In this document: positions 1-5,690 of the stretch, one piece after another | Position numbering within the stretch: position 1 is the first letter of the stretch | How the letters are laid out: each line of letters begins with the position of its first letter | Assembly (NCBI GenBank): GCA_028284845.1 | Contig: JANQQY010000340.1 | Coordinates: forward strand, 1 to 6,313 | Length of the DNA: 6,313 nucleotides | Direction: 5' to 3' | Source: Spirochaetales bacterium | GTDB lineage: Bacteria; Spirochaetota; Spirochaetia; DSM-27196; SLST01 | Notes under the pieces: generated by a model | The model's database searches: none | Told to the model about the DNA's origin: nothing | The model's input: the letters and a program-made list of their open reading frames with translations, nothing else | Translations under genes and position numbers: made by a program

Positions 1-654
1 CGTGTGGAGAATCACGGACACGGCGACGCTCGCCATCAGGATCTGTCCGGTGAGATGGGGAAAACCCGGCACACGGAATGCACCAACGTCCTCTATGTAG
101 AGGAGAGGAAGCAGCAAGACGAGCGCGCTGAGCTGCGTGAGTACGGTCCTGAAGAGTCCTCGGTCCGGCAAACGAGACTGGAAGACAAGGACAGAGCCCA
201 AAGACCCACCAATGATCGCGAAGTTGATGATTCGGATGGTGAACGCGACGGGATCGTTCTCAGGCGCCACGTGCCACCCGCGAACGACACGAAGGATGGA
301 AAGGGCGGCAACTGCGAGTGCTACCCCAAGAAGAACGATCGCAGTAGGCCGGTTCGTGGTTCCACGAAATGAAGCCACGACGAATCGAGGGAGCCCAACG
401 GCCACCAGAACACTTGCAAGGGCATGGATAGCAAGCGCAACACCGTTCGGTCCCAGCGGAAGTGAACCGGGAGCCACACCCTCTAGCTGAATGACGATTG
501 AAACAAGCGCGAATGCGCTCACGCCGACCATACACACTGTCAGCCAGAGCGCCGAACGATGCTGAAACTTGGATGTCACAGCTGCACAGAGGGTAAGAGC
601 TGACACTGTCGTCGCGAAGACCATCATGGCGGTGTAGAACGCCACAGCTTCCAT
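1..654 (-). CDS. Multi-spanning membrane protein, 3' end cut off by window edge
   Basis: The reading frame opens at an ATG (654) and runs without a stop to base 1, giving 218 residues of an incomplete protein. An in-frame TAG lies just upstream (664-666), so this ATG is the earliest possible start; no good ribosome binding site precedes it. The translation is strongly hydrophobic, with about seven membrane segments near residues 3-27, 35-57, 71-95, 103-124, 138-158, 170-187 and 200-218. Short charged loops such as SFRGTTNRP and SRLPDRG separate them. This coherent pattern, together with Leu/Val/Ala-rich composition, marks it as the real frame over the overlapping Arg/Cys/Ser-rich frames. No catalytic motif is visible. 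Seven-helix N-terminal sensor domains of this size are known in front of LuxR-type DNA-binding or histidine-kinase domains, so the missing C-terminus could hold an output domain; that is inference. It is transcribed divergently from the gene at 774. Confidence 0.8.
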   Translation of the reverse strand, partial: MEAVAFYTAMMVFATTVSALTLCAAVTSKFQHRSALWLTVCMVGVSAFALVSIVIQLEGVAPGSLPLGPNGVALAIHALASVLVAVGLPRFVVASFRGTTNRPTAIVLLGVALAVAALSILRVVRGWHVAPENDPVAFTIRIINFAIIGGSLGSVLVFQSRLPDRGLFRTVLTQLSALVLLLPLLYIEDVGAFRVPGFPHLTGQILMASVAVSVILHT

Positions 655-773
655 ACAAAGAGTCTACACGATTACTCCGCGTGCCCAAGACTCCGCAGTG
701 CGTGGAAGCACGTAGAAGATTCCGTGGAGGCTCGCATATTCTGACGGCGAAGCGGACGTGACTATTCCTGACC
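655..773. other. Divergent intergenic spacer
   Basis: This 119-base gap separates two divergently transcribed genes and must hold at least the start signals for both. I see no convincing -35/-10 pair and no strong Shine-Dalgarno sequence before either start codon. A small hairpin (about 699-714, arms around a GAAG loop) is present but too short to interpret. Nothing else can be supported here. Confidence 0.4.
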
Positions 774-1568
774 ATGCAGACCACCGACTCGCGCAGCTTG
801 TCAGCTCCGACGGTAGACGACGAGCAATTCACCTTCGAACCGCTCACTGTGTTCTTTTCGCTCCCCTTCAGGTCGGCAGAGAGTCGATCGCTCCACCTAT
901 GGGGTCACATCGCGCTTAACGTTGAAGGCACGACCTATCAGATCTTCGATCCAGGGGCACTACGAGCGCCGTTCTTCGTCTCCAGAATGCCAACGACTCA
1001 ATGGCTCTACGGAACCTCGCGACGCTGGGTACATCGAGATCCAGCTGATCCGAAGTACGGGCACGTCTACCTCTACGGCGTTGGCGAGGCGCTTCGCACG
1101 ACCGTCTACCACGCCGGCGTTCGGGCGTCAGAGAGCCAGCGTCGTCAGATTCGGAACAGCTTTGCTGCGATGGATGATCGATTTATTGAATCGGCCGTTG
1201 GCTTTCACTTTCGACAGTCGAATTGCAGTTCGATCGTTGCCAGGGTCCTGTCGGAGGCCGGAGTCATAGCTCACGACCGTCGCGACAATGTCCCATTCGC
1301 CTTCTTTTCTCGTGTCGTTCGAGAAAGCAGTTCGGAGAATGCAAAAATCAACGCTCGACGCACAGAGCGGTTTTGTGTCAGGCGGTTCTGCGTAGGTTCC
1401 GGCCTCAGGGATCCTGAGAAGCGAATGGACGCACGCATTGCCGAAGCGCGCGATAGAGCGAGGCGACAATCTACGTGGAGATACGTATCCGATTGCGTGC
1501 CAATCCGAATGGATCGATCGGACGAGTCAAGCGAACATCGTGAAGAGTACAAAGGAGGCATCAGATGA
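774..1568 (+). CDS. Putative permuted papain-fold (NlpC/P60- or YiiX-like) protein
   Basis: This 264-residue frame starts at the first ATG after an in-frame TGA (759-761); the ribosome binding site is weak. Residues 40-66 (LHLWGHIALNV, then YQIFDPGAL) and residues 148-164 (QSNCSSIVARVLSEAG) resemble the paired motifs of circularly permuted papain-like proteins. In that group a His in a 'GHIAL'-type strand (here His45) comes before a nucleophilic Cys at a helix start (here Cys151). Known members are hydrolases acting on peptides, peptidoglycan or lipids; the substrate here is unknown. There is no signal peptide, so it is probably cytoplasmic. The last 80 or so residues are very Arg-rich (about 18 Arg) and do not look like a folded domain, and a neighbouring frame reads better up to a stop at 1393-1395, so a frameshift is possible. 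As read, the stop overlaps the next start (ATGA at 1565-1568), which suggests translational coupling. Confidence 0.6.
   Translation: MQTTDSRSLSAPTVDDEQFTFEPLTVFFSLPFRSAESRSLHLWGHIALNVEGTTYQIFDPGALRAPFFVSRMPTTQWLYGTSRRWVHRDPADPKYGHVYLYGVGEALRTTVYHAGVRASESQRRQIRNSFAAMDDRFIESAVGFHFRQSNCSSIVARVLSEAGVIAHDRRDNVPFAFFSRVVRESSSENAKINARRTERFCVRRFCVGSGLRDPEKRMDARIAEARDRARRQSTWRYVSDCVPIRMDRSDESSEHREEYKGGIR
1551..1558 (+). promoter_or_regulatory. Strong Shine-Dalgarno site for the gene at 1565
   Basis: AAAGGAGG lies six bases before the ATG at 1565 and is the best ribosome binding site in the window. It sits inside the last codons of the preceding frame. The downstream gene can therefore be translated well by itself, even if the upstream frame ends earlier because of a frameshift. 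Confidence 0.8.
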
Positions 1569-1927
1569 AGGTGTCAAAGAACATTGGTGGTGTACTTGGG
1601 CCTACGATGGTGGTCATGAACATCACGGAGGTTATCAACTTCGGTATCTGGGAGGTCAACAATCCCGCGCTGACCTATTTGAACGGCATGATTATCTTTG
1701 CGGCCGGCATCGCTATTCTCAGAGCGCATCATCAATGGAGCAGAGACTGGACGCTGCTGGTTACACTGTACGGATGGATACTGACCCTGGGCGGTCTCTT
1801 CCGAATGGCGATGCCTCGTGCGAATCAGCTTGAGCCGAGTGTCGGCGCCTATGTCGTCATTGCTCTTCTGTTGTCCGGGGCTTCAATCATGACTTTCAAA
1901 AGCTATCAGCCTGACAGAGCTGAATAG
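1565..1927 (+). CDS. Small four-helix membrane protein, uncharacterised
   Basis: This 120-residue protein has four likely membrane segments, near residues 7-28, 36-53, 63-81 and 93-111. A polar, conserved-looking loop (RAHHQWSRDW, residues 53-62) leads into the third helix. The stretch GWILTLGGLFRMAMP (residues 70-84) is reminiscent of small uncharacterised membrane proteins in many bacteria with a Trp-Asp-Trp loop followed by a Gly-Trp...Arg...Pro pattern; I recall this from memory only. No enzymatic residues are apparent. It starts behind an excellent ribosome binding site, overlaps the upstream stop codon by four bases, and is followed 19 bases later by an acetyltransferase gene on the same strand, so the three probably share a transcript. 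The function is unknown. Confidence 0.85.
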   Translation: MKVSKNIGGVLGPTMVVMNITEVINFGIWEVNNPALTYLNGMIIFAAGIAILRAHHQWSRDWTLLVTLYGWILTLGGLFRMAMPRANQLEPSVGAYVVIALLLSGASIMTFKSYQPDRAE

Positions 1928-1946
1928 GCAGGATGCTGGAATAAAG

Positions 1947-2510
1947 ATGGGAACGATAGAGAGCAAGAGATTGTCGCTACGGTTCGCATCCATTGATGAT
2001 ATGGGACTGGTGTATCAAATGCTCACCGCCAAAGAGATTGCCCATTTTATGTTCAGCGAAGCGTTCCCTGCTCCCACCTGGAACGAGTTCAGAGAAGATG
2101 AAGCCGAGTACTTTGGAGGCCATCCCAGTAGAACAGGAAACTACCTGCTCATCGAGTTTCAGAGTCGCGTCATCGGCAGCATCTGCTACGCAAATTGGTA
2201 TGAGAAGCGTCCCTTTTCGGAGATGGACATATGGCTTGTTGGCGATGCGCTGGGAAGAGGATTCGGCACCGAAGCGATTACTCGTACACGAGACTACGTT
2301 CACGAAACGTTTGGGATCAATGAGTTTGTCATTCGACCATGGAAGAAAAATGAGAACGCGATACGGGCGTACCAGAAGTGCGGATTCAAGGAGTACGCCG
2401 GCTTTGACGCCTCTCTCTACTACGACGATGCACTCTATGAGGAGTATGGCGAGGGCGACTACGGCCCGGACGAAACGTTCACCATGATCATGCGGTACGA
2501 AGAGGGGTGA
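1947..2510 (+). CDS. GNAT-family N-acetyltransferase
   Basis: This is a complete 187-residue GNAT acetyltransferase, which transfers an acetyl group from acetyl-CoA to an amine. It opens with the typical beta-strand ESKRLSLRFASIDD (residues 5-18). The central strands DIWLVGDA (residues 94-101) lead into the pyrophosphate-binding loop LGRGFGTEA (residues 102-110), which matches the R/Q-x-x-G-x-G/A signature. A later Asn, then AIRAYQKCGF (residues 138-147), is the usual C-terminal motif in which the Asn and Tyr contact the cofactor. The layout resembles RimJ/RimL-like enzymes and aminoglycoside 6'-N-acetyltransferase relatives, but the acidic tail (residues 160-177) is not diagnostic and the substrate cannot be assigned. 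The start has only a modest GGA-type ribosome binding site six bases upstream. It is the last gene of the plus-strand cluster, with a hairpin 32 bases after its stop. Confidence 0.92.
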   Translation: MGTIESKRLSLRFASIDDMGLVYQMLTAKEIAHFMFSEAFPAPTWNEFREDEAEYFGGHPSRTGNYLLIEFQSRVIGSICYANWYEKRPFSEMDIWLVGDALGRGFGTEAITRTRDYVHETFGINEFVIRPWKKNENAIRAYQKCGFKEYAGFDASLYYDDALYEEYGEGDYGPDETFTMIMRYEEG

Positions 2511-2542
2511 TTATTGCGGGTCGGGGGCTCATCTCAAAGGAA

Positions 2543-2567
2543 GGGCTGCCCAAGAGTCAGGCAGCCC
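2543..2567. terminator. Likely bidirectional hairpin terminator
   Basis: A perfect eight-base GC-rich stem (GGGCTGCC at 2543-2550, GGCAGCCC at 2560-2567) encloses a nine-base loop. It lies exactly between the convergent stops of the acetyltransferase (2510) and the rhodanese gene (2579). Read on the minus strand it is followed by TTCCTTT, a modest T-rich tail. On the plus strand the tail is weaker (GCGTCGGTCTTCT). It probably ends both transcripts. Confidence 0.75.
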
Positions 2568-2578
2568 GCGTCGGTCTT

Positions 2579-3469
2579 CTATCGAAGAGCGAGTGTGAAG
2601 CCCTCGTCGCCAAAGATCTTGTTGTCACCGGCGTAGTCTCGGATTCCTCCAACGTTGTAGACCTTGGTGTATCCGATGGCCTCGAGTGCTTCGAGCGTGT
2701 AGCCGGCACGTGTGCCGGAGCCGCACATCAGGAAGACCTCTCGGTTCTTGTCGCCAAAGATGTTTTCAAGCACGATCTCATCCACGACGTCCGCAACGCT
2801 GAACTCCCAGCCGTTGTTACGCACGAGCGCCCGACCCTCGAGATACTCGAAGAAACTGACGATCTCGAATCCGTCGATGTATCCACCAACGTACTTGTCG
2901 GCGACGTTGCGAAGGTCAACGTACTTCGCGCCTGGGCGGCTCATGAAGTTGTCGATGTTGGTCATGTCGACGACTTCGGGCAGGACGGTGGTGAGGTTGT
3001 ACTCGCCGTCACCAAAGATCTTGTTCGCGCCGTTGTAGTCACGGATGCCGCCGGCGTTGATGACCGTTGTATACCCGATCGACTCAAGCGCCTCCTTGGT
3101 GTAGCCGGCACGAGTTCCCGAGCCGCACATGAGAACGATCGCTGCTTCCTTGTCGGCACCAAAGACGTTCTCCAGGATGACCTCATCAACGACGTCCGCT
3201 CCGCTGAACTCCCAACCATTGTTCCGAACGAGTGCGCGACCCTCCAGATACTGGAAGAAGGGAACAACCTCGAATCCGGCGATGTAGCCACCGTTGAACA
3301 TGTCTTGGAAGTTGCGCAGATCAACGAATCGCGCATCCGCGGTGAGGTACCCATCGACATTTTCCATCGTGATCTCGGTATCCGCGTTGATCGTTGCGGT
3401 CGCCGTCGAGCAGCCCAGAAGTGCAATCAAGAGGCCAAAGGCCGCGAGTACAATAAGAATCCTCTTCAT
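2579..3469 (-). CDS. Tandem-rhodanese lipoprotein
   Basis: The chosen start is ATG 3469, which gives 296 residues. TAAGGAG (the previous gene's stop plus Shine-Dalgarno) lies just upstream, and the signal peptide then begins at MKRILIV; a longer frame from 3508 would put 13 polar residues in front of it. A lipobox (IALLGC, Cys20) predicts lipid anchoring outside the cytoplasmic membrane. Two rhodanese domains follow (about residues 35-147 and 169-283). Each has a FVDLR/YVDLR strand and an active-site loop MCGSGTRAGY with the persulfide-forming Cys (Cys115 and Cys249). The second residue of the loop is Gly rather than the Arg of classical thiosulfate sulfurtransferases. The domains are close copies offset by 134 residues and share RALVRNNGWEFS. 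In most two-domain rhodaneses one domain is inactive; here both keep Cys. It is likely a sulfur-transfer or persulfide-handling protein that works with the flavin lipoprotein encoded just upstream. Confidence 0.9.
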   Translation of the reverse strand: MKRILIVLAAFGLLIALLGCSTATATINADTEITMENVDGYLTADARFVDLRNFQDMFNGGYIAGFEVVPFFQYLEGRALVRNNGWEFSGADVVDEVILENVFGADKEAAIVLMCGSGTRAGYTKEALESIGYTTVINAGGIRDYNGANKIFGDGEYNLTTVLPEVVDMTNIDNFMSRPGAKYVDLRNVADKYVGGYIDGFEIVSFFEYLEGRALVRNNGWEFSVADVVDEIVLENIFGDKNREVFLMCGSGTRAGYTLEALEAIGYTKVYNVGGIRDYAGDNKIFGDEGFTLALR

Positions 3470-3479
3470 ATCTCTCTCC

Positions 3480-4076
3480 TTATGCATATCGTTTGTTGTG
3501 GTACTCAAAGAGTCCCTGCAACATTCGCACTGTGTTGTTCGGGGTCACGGTCGCCCCGGTAAAACCATCAACGGTCCCGTGCATCGGTTCCATCGCATTG
3601 ACCACATTCTGGGACGCACCGATCAGAACGTCGGTCACGAAGGGATCGAATATCGCTCGCACCGGAGTGCCGTCATAGGCTACTTCGCTGTCGCCATAGA
3701 GGCCTGCCGTGTAGTGACCACTCGAGTCGCCGTCATAGGAGAGTGACACGATCGATCCATCGTTCTTGTCGAGTTCGACGAAGGCCACGGAGTAGTAGTT
3801 CACTTCCGGTCCGCGGCAGGTGCACATGATGTAGCCAACTTGATACTTCACTGTTCGAAGCTGTTCATACTCGAACATGACGTACGCGACCTTTTCGGTC
3901 TCGGTACGGTGCCCATCCACGTGGGTGTAGTAGAAGGCGTTCTCCACCGAAATGGCGTCGTTTGCAACGACAGCCTCGGCCTCCCCGGTAGCAACCGCAC
4001 CCCGTGTAGCGCCAGAACAAGCCCCAAGAACGAGCACTGCAGCCAGCGTTAGCAGTACAATCTGCAGTTTGTTCAT
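3480..4076 (-). CDS. FMN-binding domain lipoprotein, probably covalently flavinylated
   Basis: This is a 198-residue protein with a signal peptide ending in a lipobox (VLGAC, Cys20), so it should be lipid-anchored on the outer face of the cytoplasmic membrane or beyond. The C-terminal half looks like an FMN_bind domain. DGFTGATVT (residues 170-178) fits the Dxx(S/T)GAT flavinylation motif, in which the ApbE flavin transferase attaches FMN to a Thr; Thr176 is the predicted site. Such domains occur in NqrC, RnfG and the extracellular electron-transfer lipoprotein PplA. A CxC motif (IMCTCRGPEVNYY, Cys85 and Cys87) precedes it and could be a redox thiol or metal site. The ATG at 4076 follows AAAGGGAG. 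The stop codon overlaps the ribosome binding site of the tandem-rhodanese gene, so the two are co-transcribed. The likely role is one-electron transfer outside the membrane, perhaps coupled to sulfur chemistry (inference). No ApbE gene is visible here. Confidence 0.88.
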   Translation of the reverse strand: MNKLQIVLLTLAAVLVLGACSGATRGAVATGEAEAVVANDAISVENAFYYTHVDGHRTETEKVAYVMFEYEQLRTVKYQVGYIMCTCRGPEVNYYSVAFVELDKNDGSIVSLSYDGDSSGHYTAGLYGDSEVAYDGTPVRAIFDPFVTDVLIGASQNVVNAMEPMHGTVDGFTGATVTPNNTVRMLQGLFEYHNKRYA

Positions 4077-4107
4077 ACGTATCTCCCTTTGTTGTGATTT
4101 GATTCAC

Positions 4108-4141
4108 TTAAACTATATAGTTTTATCGATATGTCAATATC
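4108..4141 (-). promoter_or_regulatory. Promoter/operator of the lipoprotein operon
   Basis: On the minus strand TTGACA (4137-4132) is a perfect -35 box. The best -10 candidates are TATAGT (4117-4112, spacer 14, short) and TAGTTT (4115-4110, spacer 16, weak), so the exact -10 is uncertain. A perfect 14-base palindrome, AAACTATATAGTTT (4110-4123), covers the -10 area. The -35 box sits inside a second inverted repeat, GATAT-N4-ATATC (4128-4141). This arrangement suggests a repressor operator. The region is much more AT-rich than its surroundings and starts about 35 bases upstream of the lipoprotein ATG. Confidence 0.55.
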
Positions 4142-4207
4142 TAAGGCTTCAGGCTCTTTCAGAAAACGTACGAGAGGAGACAAGACGAAACGGAAAGCAT
4201 CTTACGA

Positions 4208-4684
4208 ATGCGGTCGGGCGCCTCTACGAGATTCGCTGCGATCGAGAGCCGCGCTTGTGGGAGCCTCGTTCTGAGATACCTTCTTGGTATCAGATCAATA
4301 CCTCTCGTGACACTCTTGCTCCTCATCTGCGCGGCGATACTGTCCGCCGACACAGCTTCTCCGTGCTCGTTCTCCTACTTCTCTGATGGTTCGGTCGCGA
4401 GCTCACGCTGCCGGACGGATGGCGGCGCGTCAGAAACAGTCCGGTTCTTTGACCAGAGAGGTGAACCGATAGGAACGTGGACTCTCTTGCCACGAATGTC
4501 CGGAATCTCAATCTCCTTTCATCCAAACGGCATGGTTCGCCGAGTCCGGTACTCGCATCAACCGGACGGCGGGATCCAGTGGTATAGAAGCACTACGCTT
4601 TTTGATAAGAACGGAAACATAACTCACTTCTCCGAAGACGCGTGGAACATGCATGAGCGCATCATGAGTGATCCGAGAGGATGA
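4208..4684 (+). CDS. Exported YwqK/MORN-like small protein
   Basis: This 158-residue protein has a hydrophobic segment at residues 31-46 (IPLVTLLLLICAAILS) and a plausible signal-peptidase I site after LSA (residue 47). That gives a mature, exported protein of about 110 residues. The n-region is unusually long (30 residues), and no alternative ATG lies between it and the hydrophobic core, so ATG 4208 is the best start even though no clear ribosome binding site precedes it. The mature part has two Cys (53 and 68) that could form a disulfide. Strand-rich elements (VRFFDQRGEPIGTW, SFHPNGMVRRVRY and LFDKNGNI) resemble the short beta-hairpin repeats of MORN_2/YwqK-type proteins, where 'NG' turns recur about every 20 residues. 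The family function is not settled; the similarity is by pattern only. The stop codon overlaps the start of a micro-ORF. Confidence 0.7.
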   Translation: MRSGASTRFAAIESRACGSLVLRYLLGIRSIPLVTLLLLICAAILSADTASPCSFSYFSDGSVASSRCRTDGGASETVRFFDQRGEPIGTWTLLPRMSGISISFHPNGMVRRVRYSHQPDGGIQWYRSTTLFDKNGNITHFSEDAWNMHERIMSDPRG

Positions 4685-4782
4685 TCGCCGATCGGTTGTT
4701 CGGCAGTAGTCGACTGACGTTCGTCGGAGTCGCTCTAGCATGCTTGGTGCTCGGTGTAGTCGGCTCGCATCCCGATAGATAG
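4681..4782 (+). CDS. Candidate 33-residue membrane micro-protein
   Basis: An ATG at 4681 overlaps the upstream stop codon as ATGA and opens a 33-residue frame ending in TAG (4780-4782). The product has a basic N-terminal part (MIADRLFGSSR), one membrane helix (LTFVGVALACLVLGVVG, residues 12-28) and a short polar tail (SHPDR). GAGAGG lies directly before the ATG, which is too close for an ideal Shine-Dalgarno site, so expression would depend on coupling to the upstream gene. A basic flank followed by one clean hydrophobic segment is what a real small membrane protein looks like. A frame this short can also arise by chance, so the call is tentative. Confidence 0.4.
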   Translation: MIADRLFGSSRLTFVGVALACLVLGVVGSHPDR

Positions 4783-4808
4783 TCCGATCAGGCTCTGCCG
4801 GGCGACCA

Positions 4809-5105
4809 TCATCTGGCAAGGACATATGCAAGCAAGAAGGCTGCATAGCTTATCCCTCCGGCCGTTCCCAGGAGACTGCTTAGTTTCTCCGCCGCGTCGC
4901 TTCCAGAGGATTTGGCAAAAAACATCGCGGAGAGAAAGACCCACGCCACACCGTGACCCCAGCGAATGAGTGCGTACTGCAGACTCCCTATTCCTGCACC
5001 GAGGTGCTCTTCCGGCCAGACAACGAACCACAGAACCGCCAGACCGAACGCCAGCACTCCCCATGTGATACCTGCCCGGTTCGTTGATCCTCGCGCTCGC
5101 TTCAC
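4809..5105 (-). CDS. Small three-helix membrane protein co-transcribed with PadR regulator
   Basis: The chosen start is GTG 5105, preceded by GAGGAG at seven bases; this gives 98 residues. The frame also reads upstream to an ATG at 5165, but that would overlap the PadR gene and add 20 polar residues with no ribosome binding site. After a basic N-terminus (MKRARGSTNRAG) three membrane segments follow, near residues 13-30, 46-63 and 80-97. The loop between the second and third (AKSSGSDAAEKLSS) is polar. No domain is recognised. It starts four bases after the PadR stop, so the two form an operon. Small membrane proteins paired with PadR-family regulators are common; some are transport subunits or stress-response membrane proteins, but nothing here identifies a function. 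Confidence 0.8.
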   Translation of the reverse strand: MKRARGSTNRAGITWGVLAFGLAVLWFVVWPEEHLGAGIGSLQYALIRWGHGVAWVFLSAMFFAKSSGSDAAEKLSSLLGTAGGISYAAFLLAYVLAR

Positions 5106-5109
5106 CTGT

Positions 5110-5679
5110 CTACTCCTCTTCCGTGCGGATGCGATCCAGGTCGTGGAGCTGATCCAGAATCTCATCGCACCATTGCAGGTAGGCGTTTCCCATTACGAGC
5201 CCAAAGCGTAGCGTCATCATCCAGTATGGAGAGTCAGGGGGCTCTTGCGTGCGCTCTGCGGCCTCCTTCTCCGCGTGCCGTAGATCTGCGAGTGCTCGTT
5301 CCTGCACCCCGCGCGCGCGTTCGACGATGGAGCGCAGGTCCGACGCTTCCACGTGCCGGCCAAAAAAGAGCTTCAACAAGAGCTCATCTCGCACGGGCCG
5401 TTGTCGCACCGGCCGCACTATCCACGAGCGCAGCTCGTCGAGCCCTGCAGCAGTTAGCCGGAACAGCTTTCGGTTCGCCCCGGCCCCGCGTTGCTCACTT
5501 TGGATCTCGATGAGACCTTCGCTCTCAAGATCCTTCAGGGTGGGATACAACTGCCCATAGCTTTCGCTCCAGAAGTGCCCGATGCTCTCCTCTGCAAACT
5601 TCTTCATGTCGTACCCGCTCATCGGACCGATGGAGAGCAGGCCGAGCACCGCATAGCCGGTGGTTCTTGTCTTCACCAT
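5110..5679 (-). CDS. PadR-family transcriptional regulator
   Basis: This 189-residue protein has the two-part layout of PadR regulators with a C-terminal Vir_act_alpha_C domain. The winged helix-turn-helix occupies residues 5-85, with the hallmark sequences YAVLGLLSIGPMSGYDMKK (residues 9-27), the recognition-helix region SYGQLYPTLKDLESEGLI (residues 40-57) and the wing ending NRKLFRLTAAGLDELRSW (residues 69-86). Residues 95-180 form the helical dimerisation region, with LLLKLFFGRHV and a terminal helix around WMMTLRFGLVMGNAYLQWCDEIL. PadR proteins are usually repressors of nearby genes, often detoxification or efflux genes, and respond to small aromatic ligands; the ligand here is unknown. 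The ATG at 5679 follows GAGG. A palindrome in its own promoter points to autorepression, and the downstream membrane protein is the likely target. Confidence 0.93.
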   Translation of the reverse strand: MVKTRTTGYAVLGLLSIGPMSGYDMKKFAEESIGHFWSESYGQLYPTLKDLESEGLIEIQSEQRGAGANRKLFRLTAAGLDELRSWIVRPVRQRPVRDELLLKLFFGRHVEASDLRSIVERARGVQERALADLRHAEKEAAERTQEPPDSPYWMMTLRFGLVMGNAYLQWCDEILDQLHDLDRIRTEEE

Positions 5680-5690
5680 TCCACAACCTC

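Noticed and set aside
137..490. Plus-strand frame opposite the seven-helix protein
   Set aside because: It is a shadow frame of Thr, Arg and Pro-rich composition with no ribosome binding site.
260..847. Minus-strand frame of 195 codons
   Set aside because: It is rich in Cys, Arg and Ser with no hydrophobic pattern. It overlaps both the seven-helix protein frame and the start of the gene at 774.
1404..1418. Hairpin CTCAGG-GAT-CCTGAG
   Set aside because: The six-base stem has no T-tract after it and lies inside or just after a coding frame, so it is not supported as a terminator.
3470..3508. Longer N-terminus for the rhodanese lipoprotein from ATG 3508
   Set aside because: It would place 13 polar residues before the signal peptide and overlap the upstream gene. 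ATG 3469 has TAAGGAG at proper spacing.
2507..3562. Plus-strand open frame of 351 codons opposite the rhodanese gene
   Set aside because: It is a mirror of the codon bias of the minus-strand gene. The minus strand has a lipobox, two rhodanese domains and a ribosome binding site, while this frame has a GTG start inside the acetyltransferase gene and no recognisable domain.
4783..4808. Possible terminator between convergent genes
   Set aside because: No stem of useful length and no T-rich tail could be found on either strand.
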